Assembly: GCA_002336895.1 (NCBI GenBank)
Contig: DDFC01000042.1
Span: 255,935-319,934 of the forward strand
Direction: 5' to 3'
DNA: 64,000 bases
From: Verrucomicrobiaceae bacterium UBA1938
GTDB taxonomy: Bacteria > Verrucomicrobiota > Verrucomicrobiia > Verrucomicrobiales > Verrucomicrobiaceae
Shown one piece after another: positions 35,670 to 44,020 of this stretch (the first letter of the stretch is position 1; every line of letters begins with the position of its first letter). The notes beneath the pieces are model-generated. The model made no database searches. It had not been told where the DNA came from and saw nothing but the letters and a program-made list of their open reading frames with translations. The translations under genes and the position numbers were made by a program.

Positions 35670-36098
35670 TCAGCGACCGCCACCAAACAGGCCGCCGAAG
35701 CTGCTGCTGATGACGCTGGTGAGCACGCTCTGGATCTGGCTGCCGCTGGGATGATCTTCGTGGATCTGGCCCTGAGGGGTCAGCTTGTCGATGACCTGCG
35801 GGAGAAACTGCGCCAGCAGGGGCAGCACGGTGCTGTCCCGCATGCCCACCTTGGCGGCGAGAGCCTGGAGGGAGTCGAGGCCGATGGCCTGCTGCATCTG
35901 CTCGGGGCTGATGGGTTGATTGGCCCCGGTGCCCACCCAGGAGGAGAACGCCTCGCCAAAGCCTGCGGATTGAAATTTGGACATCATGCCGCTGAGGCCG
36001 CCGGCCTCGCTGAGCAGGCTGGAGAGCATGGCGGCGGGGTCCTGGCCGCCGAGCATGCCGCCCAGCGCGTTTTTGGCGAGAGAATCGAAAAGTCCCAT
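35670..36098 (-). CDS. YidB/DUF937 family protein
   Basis: 142 residues. Opens MGLFDSLAKNALGGMLGGQD, then GFGEAFSSWVGTGANQPISPEQMQ, a family signature, and LAAKVGMRDSTVLPLLAQFLPQVIDKLTPQG; ends in a Gly/Ser/Phe-rich tail. YidB proteins are helical and of unknown function. No signal peptide. Upstream neighbour of the ABC permease on the same strand and divergent from htpG. Confidence 0.85.
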   Translation of the reverse strand: MGLFDSLAKNALGGMLGGQDPAAMLSSLLSEAGGLSGMMSKFQSAGFGEAFSSWVGTGANQPISPEQMQQAIGLDSLQALAAKVGMRDSTVLPLLAQFLPQVIDKLTPQGQIHEDHPSGSQIQSVLTSVISSSFGGLFGGGR

Positions 36099-36259
36099 AG
36101 AGGCGGCGAGTGTGCGGGAGGGCGGTGGAAAGTCAAGAGGGCTGGAGGGAATGGCGCGGAGGATTGTGGCAGCGGCCGTTCTTAAACCGCACTGCTCTTG
36201 ACCCGCCTTTTCCTCCCGCTACCTTCTCCGCCCCCTAACCCTTAAAAACCACACCAGCC

Positions 36260-38098
36260 ATGAGCCAGACACACGAATTCCAGGCCGAAGTCAAACAAGT
36301 CCTCGATATCGTCATTCACAGCCTCTACACCGACCGCGAGATCTTCATCCGCGAGCTGGTGTCCAATGCGTCTGATGCGATGGAGAAGATGCGCCTCACT
36401 CAGCTGACGGAGAAGGAGGTCTTTGACGACACCGCCGCGCTGGAGATCAGCATCACCACGGATGAAGCCGCCCGCACGCTGACCATCGCCGACCACGGCA
36501 TCGGCATGACGCGCGCAGAGCTGGTGGAAAACCTGGGCACCATCGCCCACTCGGGCTCCAAGGCCTTTGCCGCCGCGCTGAAGAATGCGGGCAAGCAGAA
36601 CGACGCGCAGCTCATCGGCCAGTTTGGCGTGGGCTTCTACTCCGCCTTCATGGTGGCGGACAAGGTGGAGGTGCACACGCACTCCTGGCGCGAGGACGGC
36701 GAGCACCTCATCTGGACCAGCGACGGCAGCACCAGCTACACCATCGACGACTCGTCCGATCAGGCCCGCGGCTGCAAGATCGTGCTGCATCTGAAGGAAG
36801 ATGCGGCGGAGTTTGCCCAGAAGCACCGCGTGAAGCAGATCCTGGAGAAGTATTCCAACTTTGTGAGCTTCCCCGTCATGCTGGACGGCGAGCGCGTGAA
36901 CACGGTGGAGGCGCTGTGGCTGAAGTCGAAGGATGGCATCACCGATGAGCAGTACACGGAGTTTTACCGCTTTGCGGCGCACGCCTTTGACGAGCCGAGC
37001 TACCGCCTGCATTTCCAGGCCGAGTCTCCCATCGTCATCAATGCGCTGCTCTTCACCCCGACGCAGAACATGGAGTCCTTTGGCATGGGCCAGATGGAGC
37101 CGAATGTGGGGCTGTACTGCAAGAAGGTGCTGATCGATCCGAAGCCGAAGAAGCTGCTGCCAGAGTGGATGCGCTTTGTGCGTGGGGTGATCGACAGCGA
37201 AGACCTGCCGCTGAACATCTCCCGCGAGTCCATGCAGGACAGCGCGCTGGTGAAGAAGCTGGGAGACGTGGTGGTGAAGCGCCTGCTCAAGCACCTGGAC
37301 AAGGAAGCCGTGGAGGACCCGAAGAAGTACAATGAGTTTTACTCGAACTTCAGCCGCTTCTTCAAAGAGGGCATCGCCACGGACTACACGAACCGCGATG
37401 CCATCGCCAAGCTGCTGCGCTTTGAGTCCAGCATGACTGAGTCTGGCGAGACCGTCAGCCTCAGCGACTATGTGAAGCGCATGAAGGAAGGCCAGAAGGA
37501 AATCTACTACCAGGTGGCCACCTCCCGCAGCACGATCGAAAGCGGACCGTATGTGGCCGCCTTCAAGGCCAAGGGCTACGAGGTGCTCTACATGTTTGAG
37601 CACATCGACGAGTACGTCATCTCCAGCCTGAACAAGTTTGAGGACAAGGACCTTAAGTCTGTGAACGCCCCGGACATCGACCTCGGCGACAGCAGCGAGG
37701 AGGGCGAGTCCCTGGCGGAAGCTGATGCCAGCTCCCTCTGCGACTGGATCAAGGAGCGCCTCTCCACCCAGGTGGAAACCGTGCGCACCGGCAAGCGCCT
37801 CGTCGGCAGCCCCGCTCTGGTCCTCACCCCCGAGGGCGAGATGAGCCCGCAGATGCGCCAGATGATGAAAGCCATGGGCAAGGACGGTGAAATGCCCGGC
37901 TCCAAGGTCATCTTCGAAATCAACCCGCGCCACCCGCTGGTGCGCAATCTCTCCGGCCTCCGTGCCAAGGATCCCGAAACCGCCGGGCTCATCACCGAGC
38001 AGATTCTGGACAATGCGCTGCTCTCCGCCGGGCTGCTGGATGAGCCGCAGCGGATCATCGAGCGCACGCAGAAGCTGATGGAGAAGCTGTCGGCGTAA
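36260..38098 (+). CDS. htpG: Hsp90 chaperone HtpG
   Basis: 612 residues. The N-terminal GHKL ATPase has DREIFIRELVSNASDAMEK (ATP-site Glu/Asn), IADHGIGMTRAELVENLG and GQFGVGFYSAFMVAD. The middle domain contains DSEDLPLNISRESMQ with the catalytic arginine, and the C-terminal dimerisation domain ends MEKLSA. Length is normal for bacterial HtpG. It folds client proteins during stress. A strong terminator follows, so it is monocistronic. No CIRCE or heat-shock box was found upstream. Confidence 0.95.
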   Translation: MSQTHEFQAEVKQVLDIVIHSLYTDREIFIRELVSNASDAMEKMRLTQLTEKEVFDDTAALEISITTDEAARTLTIADHGIGMTRAELVENLGTIAHSGSKAFAAALKNAGKQNDAQLIGQFGVGFYSAFMVADKVEVHTHSWREDGEHLIWTSDGSTSYTIDDSSDQARGCKIVLHLKEDAAEFAQKHRVKQILEKYSNFVSFPVMLDGERVNTVEALWLKSKDGITDEQYTEFYRFAAHAFDEPSYRLHFQAESPIVINALLFTPTQNMESFGMGQMEPNVGLYCKKVLIDPKPKKLLPEWMRFVRGVIDSEDLPLNISRESMQDSALVKKLGDVVVKRLLKHLDKEAVEDPKKYNEFYSNFSRFFKEGIATDYTNRDAIAKLLRFESSMTESGETVSLSDYVKRMKEGQKEIYYQVATSRSTIESGPYVAAFKAKGYEVLYMFEHIDEYVISSLNKFEDKDLKSVNAPDIDLGDSSEEGESLAEADASSLCDWIKERLSTQVETVRTGKRLVGSPALVLTPEGEMSPQMRQMMKAMGKDGEMPGSKVIFEINPRHPLVRNLSGLRAKDPETAGLITEQILDNALLSAGLLDEPQRIIERTQKLMEKLSA

Positions 38099-38118
38099 GG
38101 CTGCCAAGAAGATCAGAG

Positions 38119-38157
38119 CGCCCTGCGGTGAGTGATCGCCGCAGGGTGTTTTTTTTG
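38119..38157 (+). terminator. intrinsic terminator of htpG
   Basis: Stem CCCTGCGG / CCGCAGGG (extendable by two pairs with one G-T wobble) and a run of eight Ts. About 20 bases past the htpG stop. Confidence 0.85.
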
Positions 38158-38170
38158 TGGCGTCAGCAGA

Positions 38171-38389
38171 GTGGTCCGCACAACGCGAAGCCAGCCGAAG
38201 GCAATCCTCTGAGCGGTGCGCTAGTCCTACGAGCTGCGTGCTACGATTTGCCTGTGTAGAAACCCAGCGCTCATTTCCCTGCGGCACGCTGGAGAGCATT
38301 CGCGGTCGATCTGGGTGAAGAAGGGTACGCTGGGTGGCACGAGCCGCACAGAGGATTGCCTTCGGCTGGCTTCGCGTTGTGCGGACCAC
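38171..38389. repeat. REP element 5 (long-arm inverted pair)
   Basis: With the htpG terminator it accounts for the 406-base gap to ruvA. GTGGTCCGCACAACGCGAAG followed by CCAGCCGAAGGCAATCCTCTG is repeated exactly in reverse at 38349-38389, a 41-bp inverted repeat. The arm has a loop expanded by about 24 bases relative to the short REPs. Interior GCGCTCATTTCCCTGCGGC resembles the RAYT 3' remnant. Flanks CAGCAGAG and ACTATGGGGG. Confidence 0.85.
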
Positions 38390-38504
38390 TATGGGGGAGC
38401 AGCCTTCGGCCTGGAGGGGGCAGTTTTGTCGTGCGTGTGTGGTGGATGTTGAGAAGCTGCAAACCAGTGCTTGCACCTTTGCGGCCTTCCGCCTTCATGG
38501 CGGC

Positions 38505-39110
38505 ATGATCGCCTTTCTTCGCGGCCGACTGGCCGAAGCTCTTCCTCATCGTGCCACGCTGGATGTTCATGGCGTGGGGTATGTGGTGCTCATTCCGCTG
38601 AGCACCTTCGACAGGCTGCCGCAGATGGGCGAGGAAGTGCAGCTGCTGACGCATTACCACGTGACGGAGCGCGAGCATACGCTCTTTGGTTTCATGACCT
38701 CGGATGAGCGTGATCTTTTCCGCCTGCTGATGGACCGGGTGTCGGGCATCGGGCCGAAGATGGCGCTGAGCGTGATCAGCGGCATGCCGGTGGCGGCGTT
38801 TAAAGATGCGGTGATCAGCGGGGATGTGAAGTCGCTCTCCCGCATCAAAGGCGTGGGTGGCAAGACCGCCGAGCGCATCGTCCTCGAGCTCAAGGACAAA
38901 GTCGGCGTCGTCGATGCCTGGCAGGCCGCCCGCAGCGCCAAAGGTGCCCACGATCCAAAACAGGAGGCGCAATCAGACGCGGTGCTGGGCCTGATCGCGC
39001 TGGGCTACAAGCAGAGCGAGGCCATCAAGGTGGTGAATGATCTGGCCAAGCAGCCGGGCATGGATACAGCGGACAAGCTGATCAGGGAGGCGCTGAGGAA
39101 TCTGAGCTGA
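38505..39110 (+). CDS. ruvA: Holliday junction DNA helicase subunit RuvA
   Basis: 201 residues from the ATG at 38505, the standard length (the frame is open for 171 bases upstream in non-coding sequence). N-terminal OB fold (MIAFLRGRLAEALPHRATLDVHGVGYVV), two helix-hairpin-helix motifs (MDRVSGIGPKMALSVISGMP and LSRIKGVGGKTAERIVLELK), and a C-terminal domain (DAVLGLIALGYKQSEAIKVV) that contacts RuvB. RuvA tetramers bind the four-way junction for branch migration. ruvB and ruvC are not in the window. Confidence 0.93.
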   Translation: MIAFLRGRLAEALPHRATLDVHGVGYVVLIPLSTFDRLPQMGEEVQLLTHYHVTEREHTLFGFMTSDERDLFRLLMDRVSGIGPKMALSVISGMPVAAFKDAVISGDVKSLSRIKGVGGKTAERIVLELKDKVGVVDAWQAARSAKGAHDPKQEAQSDAVLGLIALGYKQSEAIKVVNDLAKQPGMDTADKLIREALRNLS

Positions 39111-39151
39111 GGCTAGGCAGTGTTTGTAAACCTTGGCGAGGCAGGCGCTTT

Positions 39152-39238
39152 GCGTTTTGGAGTGCGCCGGTCCTCCGGCGCTTTCGAGTAACTCATGGCC
39201 TGCGGAAAGCTCCAGAGGGCTGGAGCACTCCAGGACGC
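39152..39238. repeat. palindromic repeat of a second type
   Basis: Outer arms GCGTTTTGGAGTGC and GCACTCCAGGACGC (two mismatches) enclose two hairpins: GCGCCGG-TCCT-CCGGCGC at 39164-39181 and GCTCCAG / CTGGAGC near 39209-39226. It is unrelated to the GTGG REPs. Between ruvA and the cytochrome gene; the first hairpin may also end ruvA transcription. Confidence 0.55.
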
Positions 39239-39314
39239 TGTCGCGATCTACAGAGTGCCGAGGCTGACTCAACGCCGAGGTTTTCAAACACGACGAGCAA
39301 GCGGGACGCTTGCG

Positions 39315-42053
39315 CTACTTCAGGCTCTTGATGTACAGAATCAGGCTTTCGATCTGGGAGTCGTTGAGGATGCCGGAGTAGATGGGCATGCCGGTGTCGA
39401 ATTTTTCGAAGCCTTTCACGACTTTGGCGCTGGGGGTCAGGATGGATTCGCGGAGGTAGGCTTCGTCGGCTTTGAATTTGCCTTTCTGGCCTTTGGCGAT
39501 TTCGCGTTCGCTGCCATAGAGGCCCTTCCAGCTGGGGCCTACTTTGCCGACGAGGGTGCCGTCGGTGCTGTGGCAGGCCATGCAGCCAAACATCTGGTAG
39601 AGGCGCTCGCCTTCTTCGGCTGTGGCTTTCACAGCAGCGGCGGCGATGGCTTTGCGCGGTGTCAGGTCCACCTTCAGGTTTTCGTCAAAGCCTTCCTTTT
39701 TGGCGTCGAAGGTGAGGAGTTCCCAGGGAGAGAAGTAGGCGGTGTTTTCGGCCTTGAGGCCGTCGGCGCTCTTGAGGCCCCAGCCGATGCGCATCTGGTG
39801 GATGCCGGCCTTCATGTCGGGGAAGCCGACGAGCACGCTCATGCCGTCCTTGCTCAGGTAGGCGCTGCTGGCGGTCATCCATTCCTGGCCGCTGCTGCCG
39901 TCGGGTTTGAGGTGGGGAGAGCCGTACTCAAAGGTGCGCTTGTAGTTCCAGCGCTCGCCATTGTAGCTGTCGGGATTGGTGGCCAGCGTGGGGTCCAGCT
40001 TGGCATTGAAGCGCAGGAGGAGGCCTTTGTCGGTAGGGGTGACTTCCTTGATGAGCACGCGCGGCTTGTCGGTGTAGCGCACGCGGGCGAGGCCGCTGAT
40101 CTTTTTCACTACTGTGCCCCAGACCTGGAAGCCGGTGACGTAGAGCTGCCCATCGGCGGGATTGACGACGGCATTGAGCGTGGGGAAGTCGAAGTTACGA
40201 TTAAAGCTGACGACGGCGGCCTGCGGCTTTTCAAAGTGCGTGTTCATCAGCACGCGAAAGAGCTCGGGACGGTTGTAGCCGATGTGGATCAGCTCATCAT
40301 TCACTGGCCCCATCTTTGCGCCGATGAGCCAGGTCTGTGTGACACCGCTCGGATTCACCGGATGCGGCAACCAGGTGAGGGGCTCCGTGATCGTCTCAGG
40401 ATACTTCTCCTTCGGCGCGATGGTTGGCAGGTGGCCGTAGAAGTGATGGTCGGAGATGATGTGCAGCGGAGTGGAGGGGACGTAGTTGCCCTGCTGGTCG
40501 CTGGCGGTGACGAGGCCCGTTTTTGGATTCACGCCGATGAAGGGCTGACGCAGGCCGTAGCCGATGACCTCGATGGATTTGCCATCGGGTGCCACTTTGA
40601 TGACGGTGCCGTTGTGCCTGCCATAGGTGGTGCCTTCCTGGCCGCCTTTGGAGATGTAGAGCTCGCCCTTGGGTCCGAGCTTCATGGAGTTGGGGAACTC
40701 ACGCGTCTCGGCGGTTTGAGCGAAGAGATTGCAGAACATCTCGTAGCGGTCGCACTCCTTGTCGTTGTTGGTATCGACGAGCTTCCAGATGCCGTTGCGG
40801 TCAAAGACAAGGATGTCGCTGCCACGCACGACGATGCTCATTGGCTCGTGCAGGCCGCTGGCAAAGCGTTTCCAGGTGACTTTTTCGAGATCGCCCTTCA
40901 GGCCGGAGATGAGCCAGACATCGCCATCGAAGGTGACGCCTGCGGCATCGCCCTGGTCGTTGAGGAAGGCGAGATCTGCGAGGCGGACGTTGCGCTTCCA
41001 TGGGTTGTCGAGGGGAAGCGGGATTTCGTCGATGACGTAGGCGTCGGGTTTGGTGGAGAGTGTGGCCTTGGTGGTGAGGGTTTGGGGCCAGTGATGTTTG
41101 ATCTCAAGAGGTGAAAATTTTGCTCCAGTAGTCGTGTTTACAGGGGCGCGATTGACATCCATGACAGAAAGAATCACCAAGTTTCCTTTTTCCGATGCAG
41201 GAAGGAGAAGAACAAGATTCTTATCGCTTAACTTCAGTTTGGCGTCTGCTCCCCCCTGGGGTGTCGCGTCAATTTGTAACGACAGATTCGACTCTGGGAC
41301 TGGCTTTATCTTATACCCGAAATCAGTTTTTTGATTTTGATCTGAGGTCAATTGGGGAAAGCTCGCCAGCACCAAAACAATGTCCTCACGATGTGGGGCG
41401 ACTCCCAAAGTGACATCAAAAAGCTGAGCCGATGCATGTTTTGCAAAAACCATCTCAGCGCGAATACCTTCGATGTCCATCTCCAGGGAGTTCGAACCAT
41501 CGTCTCTTGCTGTCCATCCTTTGAAAAGGATGTGCTCTTTGCTCAAAGGCCCTCTCCCCACCTCCTCCGGGCTCGGTGTCGCCTCGCGGGGATCGGTGAA
41601 GCTTGGCTTGTCGCCGATCTGCCAGCCGGGATAGATGCCATTTGCGAGCCACACCTTGCCAATCGGCTTTGGCAGGTATTCCTGACCGTCCTTCGTTTTC
41701 TGGCCTGCCACATGGTAGGAGCCGGGGGCTAGGGCGTCGGGCGTGACGGGAGGCTTGCCACTCTCGCCTTCCCAGATGGCGGCGATGCGGAGGAGGTCGG
41801 TGTCAAAGCAGGCCCAGAGGTTGTGGCCGAGATTGAGGATGATGCCGCGTGGGGTGAGGTTGTCCTTGGGGAAGCCTTCGCCGACTTCGCGGGCATCCAG
41901 CACGCTGCTGAAAAAGGGGAAATCCTTCTCCACGAAGTCTCCCCATGGTGATGGCGTGGCGGGTGCTTCGGCTGCCTTGGGCTTGGCGGGCTTGTCGGCG
42001 GCAAGTGCGCAGGTGGCGAGAGAGAGGAGCGCGAGGAGCGAGCGGGACTTCAT
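39315..42053 (-). CDS. large secreted PVC-type protein with C-terminal cytochrome c domain
   Basis: 912 residues from the ATG at 42051-42053 (signal MKSRSLLALLSLATCALA). The first 330 residues have no recognised motif; from about 370 there are propeller-like repeats (GDVWLISGLKGDLEKVTWKRFASGLHEP, SDILVFDRNGIWKLVD), as in PVC membrane-bound dehydrogenases. The C-terminus has MFGCMACHSTDGTLVGKVGPSWKG, a single CxxCH haem site with a proline-rich loop, and ends near YIKSLK. Likely a periplasmic sugar or polyol oxidiser passing electrons to the haem. Residues about 163-319 use A/T-ending codons unlike the rest of the gene. Confidence 0.85.
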   Translation of the reverse strand: MKSRSLLALLSLATCALAADKPAKPKAAEAPATPSPWGDFVEKDFPFFSSVLDAREVGEGFPKDNLTPRGIILNLGHNLWACFDTDLLRIAAIWEGESGKPPVTPDALAPGSYHVAGQKTKDGQEYLPKPIGKVWLANGIYPGWQIGDKPSFTDPREATPSPEEVGRGPLSKEHILFKGWTARDDGSNSLEMDIEGIRAEMVFAKHASAQLFDVTLGVAPHREDIVLVLASFPQLTSDQNQKTDFGYKIKPVPESNLSLQIDATPQGGADAKLKLSDKNLVLLLPASEKGNLVILSVMDVNRAPVNTTTGAKFSPLEIKHHWPQTLTTKATLSTKPDAYVIDEIPLPLDNPWKRNVRLADLAFLNDQGDAAGVTFDGDVWLISGLKGDLEKVTWKRFASGLHEPMSIVVRGSDILVFDRNGIWKLVDTNNDKECDRYEMFCNLFAQTAETREFPNSMKLGPKGELYISKGGQEGTTYGRHNGTVIKVAPDGKSIEVIGYGLRQPFIGVNPKTGLVTASDQQGNYVPSTPLHIISDHHFYGHLPTIAPKEKYPETITEPLTWLPHPVNPSGVTQTWLIGAKMGPVNDELIHIGYNRPELFRVLMNTHFEKPQAAVVSFNRNFDFPTLNAVVNPADGQLYVTGFQVWGTVVKKISGLARVRYTDKPRVLIKEVTPTDKGLLLRFNAKLDPTLATNPDSYNGERWNYKRTFEYGSPHLKPDGSSGQEWMTASSAYLSKDGMSVLVGFPDMKAGIHQMRIGWGLKSADGLKAENTAYFSPWELLTFDAKKEGFDENLKVDLTPRKAIAAAAVKATAEEGERLYQMFGCMACHSTDGTLVGKVGPSWKGLYGSEREIAKGQKGKFKADEAYLRESILTPSAKVVKGFEKFDTGMPIYSGILNDSQIESLILYIKSLK

Positions 42054-42102
42054 GGGCGGTGAGAGAGAACAGGCGTGGCGGCCCGAATCTGTCAATCATG
42101 GA

Positions 42103-42126
42103 GTGGTCCGCACATTCCATGGGCGG
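42103..42126. repeat. solitary REP (variant loop)
   Basis: GTGGTCCGCACATTCCATGG then GCGG. Same GTGG foot and stem CCGCACA / TGGGCGG with one mismatch; loop TTCCA rather than TCCT. No inverted partner close by. Confidence 0.7.
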
Positions 42127-42277
42127 CCTGGAGGGCCAGAAGCCGCGCTGGGAGAGTGCGGAGGTGGCTGGCCGTCTGGATCTGTGGCGCTCGGTGTGAC
42201 AAGATCTGTGTTTCACCGATCCCAAGGCTCTCAAAATAGCCTGATGTGGGGATCGTGAGTGGAAGGTGTGCGGGGTT

Positions 42278-44005
42278 ATGCTTCTTGTCCTGATGAGCCT
42301 CCGCAACCTATTGGCCAAGCTGCCGCCACGTCCGCGACTGTATGCCGCGACGGCGATCTATGGGGTGGCGGGCGGAGGCATCGCGGTGGCGTTTCATGAG
42401 TGCATTCAGCTGCTCTACAGCCACACGTTTGAGGCCTGGGCGGTGCAGGCGCCGGAGTCGTTTGCGTGGCGCACGCTGGTGCTCATGCTGGCGGCGGCGC
42501 TGGTCTCGGGCGTGCTGCTGCATGTGGCGGGTCCGGCTGCGGCGGGCAGCGGCATCCCGCAGTTGAAGCTGGCTTTTTGGAAGGAGTTTGGCTGGTCGTC
42601 TCCGCGCATCATGTGGGTGAAGTTTGTGGCGGGGGCGCTGAGTATCGGCAGCGGGATGAGCCTGGGGCGGGAGGGTCCCTCGGTGCAGATGGCAGGCACG
42701 CTGGGGTCGGTGATGGCCACGCGGCTGGGGCTGGTGAAGTCGAAGCACCGCATGCCTGCGGCGGCGGGTGCGGCGGCAGGACTGGCGGCGGCCTTTAACA
42801 CCCCTCTGGCGGCGGTGACGTTTGTGCTGGAGGAGATCATCGGAGATCTGAACAGCCGATTTCTGGGGAATGTGCTCATGGCATCGGTGATCGGTGCGCT
42901 GGTGGTGCACGGCACGCTGGGTGCGGAGCCTGCCTTCAGCATGGTGGTGACGAAGGAGCCGGGCTGGCAGGTGTATGTGCTGACGCCGTGGGTGGCGGCG
43001 TGCGCCACGTTTGCGGGTCTGTTGTTTCAGCGGGGCAGTCTGGGCCTGCGCGGGTGGTCGCGCACGCAGCGGACGCTGCCGCCGTGGGCAAGGCCTGCGG
43101 TGGGCGCGCTGCTGACGTGGGTGCTGGGCGTGCTGGTGTGGAAGGCCACCGGGCGGCTGGGCGTGTTTGGCCTGGGGTACCATGATCTCTCAGATGCGCT
43201 CTCCGGGCATCTGACTTGGGAGCTGGCGGCTCTGCTGCTGGCAGCCAAGCTGCTGGCCACCGTCCTGTGCTATGGGCTGGGGGGCTGCGGGGGCATCTTT
43301 TCCCCGACGCTGTTTTTTGGCGGCATGGCCGGATTGGCGGCTGCGGGACTGGCGCAGATGGTGCTGCCGCTGCATGAGGCAGACATGGTGGTGCTGGCCG
43401 TGGTGGGCATGTGCGCCTGCCTCGGCGCGGTGGTGCGTGCACCGGTCACGGGCATCCTGATTGTCTTTGAAATGACGCACCAGTTTTCTCTGGTGCTGCC
43501 GCTCATGCTCGGCGCGCTGGTGAGCCAGGCGATCAGCCGCCGCATGATGCACGCAAACTTTTACGAGGCCGTGCTGGAGCAGGATGGCCACCACCTCAGC
43601 CACATCATCCCGCCGCGAGATCTCGGTGCCTGGCAGCAGATGCCGGTGTCCAGCATCGCGAATTTTCATCCGGTTTCTCTTGATGATCCGGGGCCTGACG
43701 AGATGCGCGCCGCGCTGGAAAAGCATCCCTATGCCAGCTTTCCCGTGGTGAAGGATGGAAAGGTGGCGGGCCTGCTGACGCGGCGGGAGATGGAGCGTGC
43801 ACTGGTGAGCCAGGAGACACCCGAGTGCGAGCCTGCGGTCACGGCCGAGCCGCAGGAGAGCATCGGTGCCATCCAGTCGCGCATCATCGAGTCACGCGCA
43901 GGCATCGTGCTGCTGTGCGATGAGAAGCAGGGGCTGCTGGGCGTGGTGACACTGCACGACCTGCTGCGTGCGCAACTGGCCTATGGGAGTGCGGGGCAGG
44001 ATTGA
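42278..44005 (+). CDS. clcA: ClC-family chloride channel/transporter with CBS domains
   Basis: 575 residues from the ATG at 42278 (an ATG at 42293 is also possible). ClC landmarks: GSGIPQLK near 86, GREGPS with the gating Glu132, FVLEEIIGDL with the EE pair used by proton-coupled ClCs, and GGIFSPTLFFGG. About a dozen helices. Two C-terminal CBS domains (residues about 440-570: VSSIANFHPVSLDDP, HPYASFPVVKDGKVAGLL, AGIVLLCDEKQGLLGVV) may sense nucleotides. The presence of both glutamates suggests Cl-/H+ exchange rather than a channel. Confidence 0.88.
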   Translation: MLLVLMSLRNLLAKLPPRPRLYAATAIYGVAGGGIAVAFHECIQLLYSHTFEAWAVQAPESFAWRTLVLMLAAALVSGVLLHVAGPAAAGSGIPQLKLAFWKEFGWSSPRIMWVKFVAGALSIGSGMSLGREGPSVQMAGTLGSVMATRLGLVKSKHRMPAAAGAAAGLAAAFNTPLAAVTFVLEEIIGDLNSRFLGNVLMASVIGALVVHGTLGAEPAFSMVVTKEPGWQVYVLTPWVAACATFAGLLFQRGSLGLRGWSRTQRTLPPWARPAVGALLTWVLGVLVWKATGRLGVFGLGYHDLSDALSGHLTWELAALLLAAKLLATVLCYGLGGCGGIFSPTLFFGGMAGLAAAGLAQMVLPLHEADMVVLAVVGMCACLGAVVRAPVTGILIVFEMTHQFSLVLPLMLGALVSQAISRRMMHANFYEAVLEQDGHHLSHIIPPRDLGAWQQMPVSSIANFHPVSLDDPGPDEMRAALEKHPYASFPVVKDGKVAGLLTRREMERALVSQETPECEPAVTAEPQESIGAIQSRIIESRAGIVLLCDEKQGLLGVVTLHDLLRAQLAYGSAGQD

Positions 44006-44020
44006 GCTGATGTGATGCCC

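Noticed and set aside
36198..36226. TTGACC-16-TACCTT as the htpG promoter
   Set aside because: Poor -10 match (3 of 6); not strong enough to list.
36242..38476. 744-residue - strand frame across htpG
   Set aside because: Antisense to HtpG, which is unmistakable; its start region comes from the REP element.
39195..41114. 639-residue + strand frame across the cytochrome gene
   Set aside because: Antisense shadow; the CxxCH protein on the - strand is the real gene.
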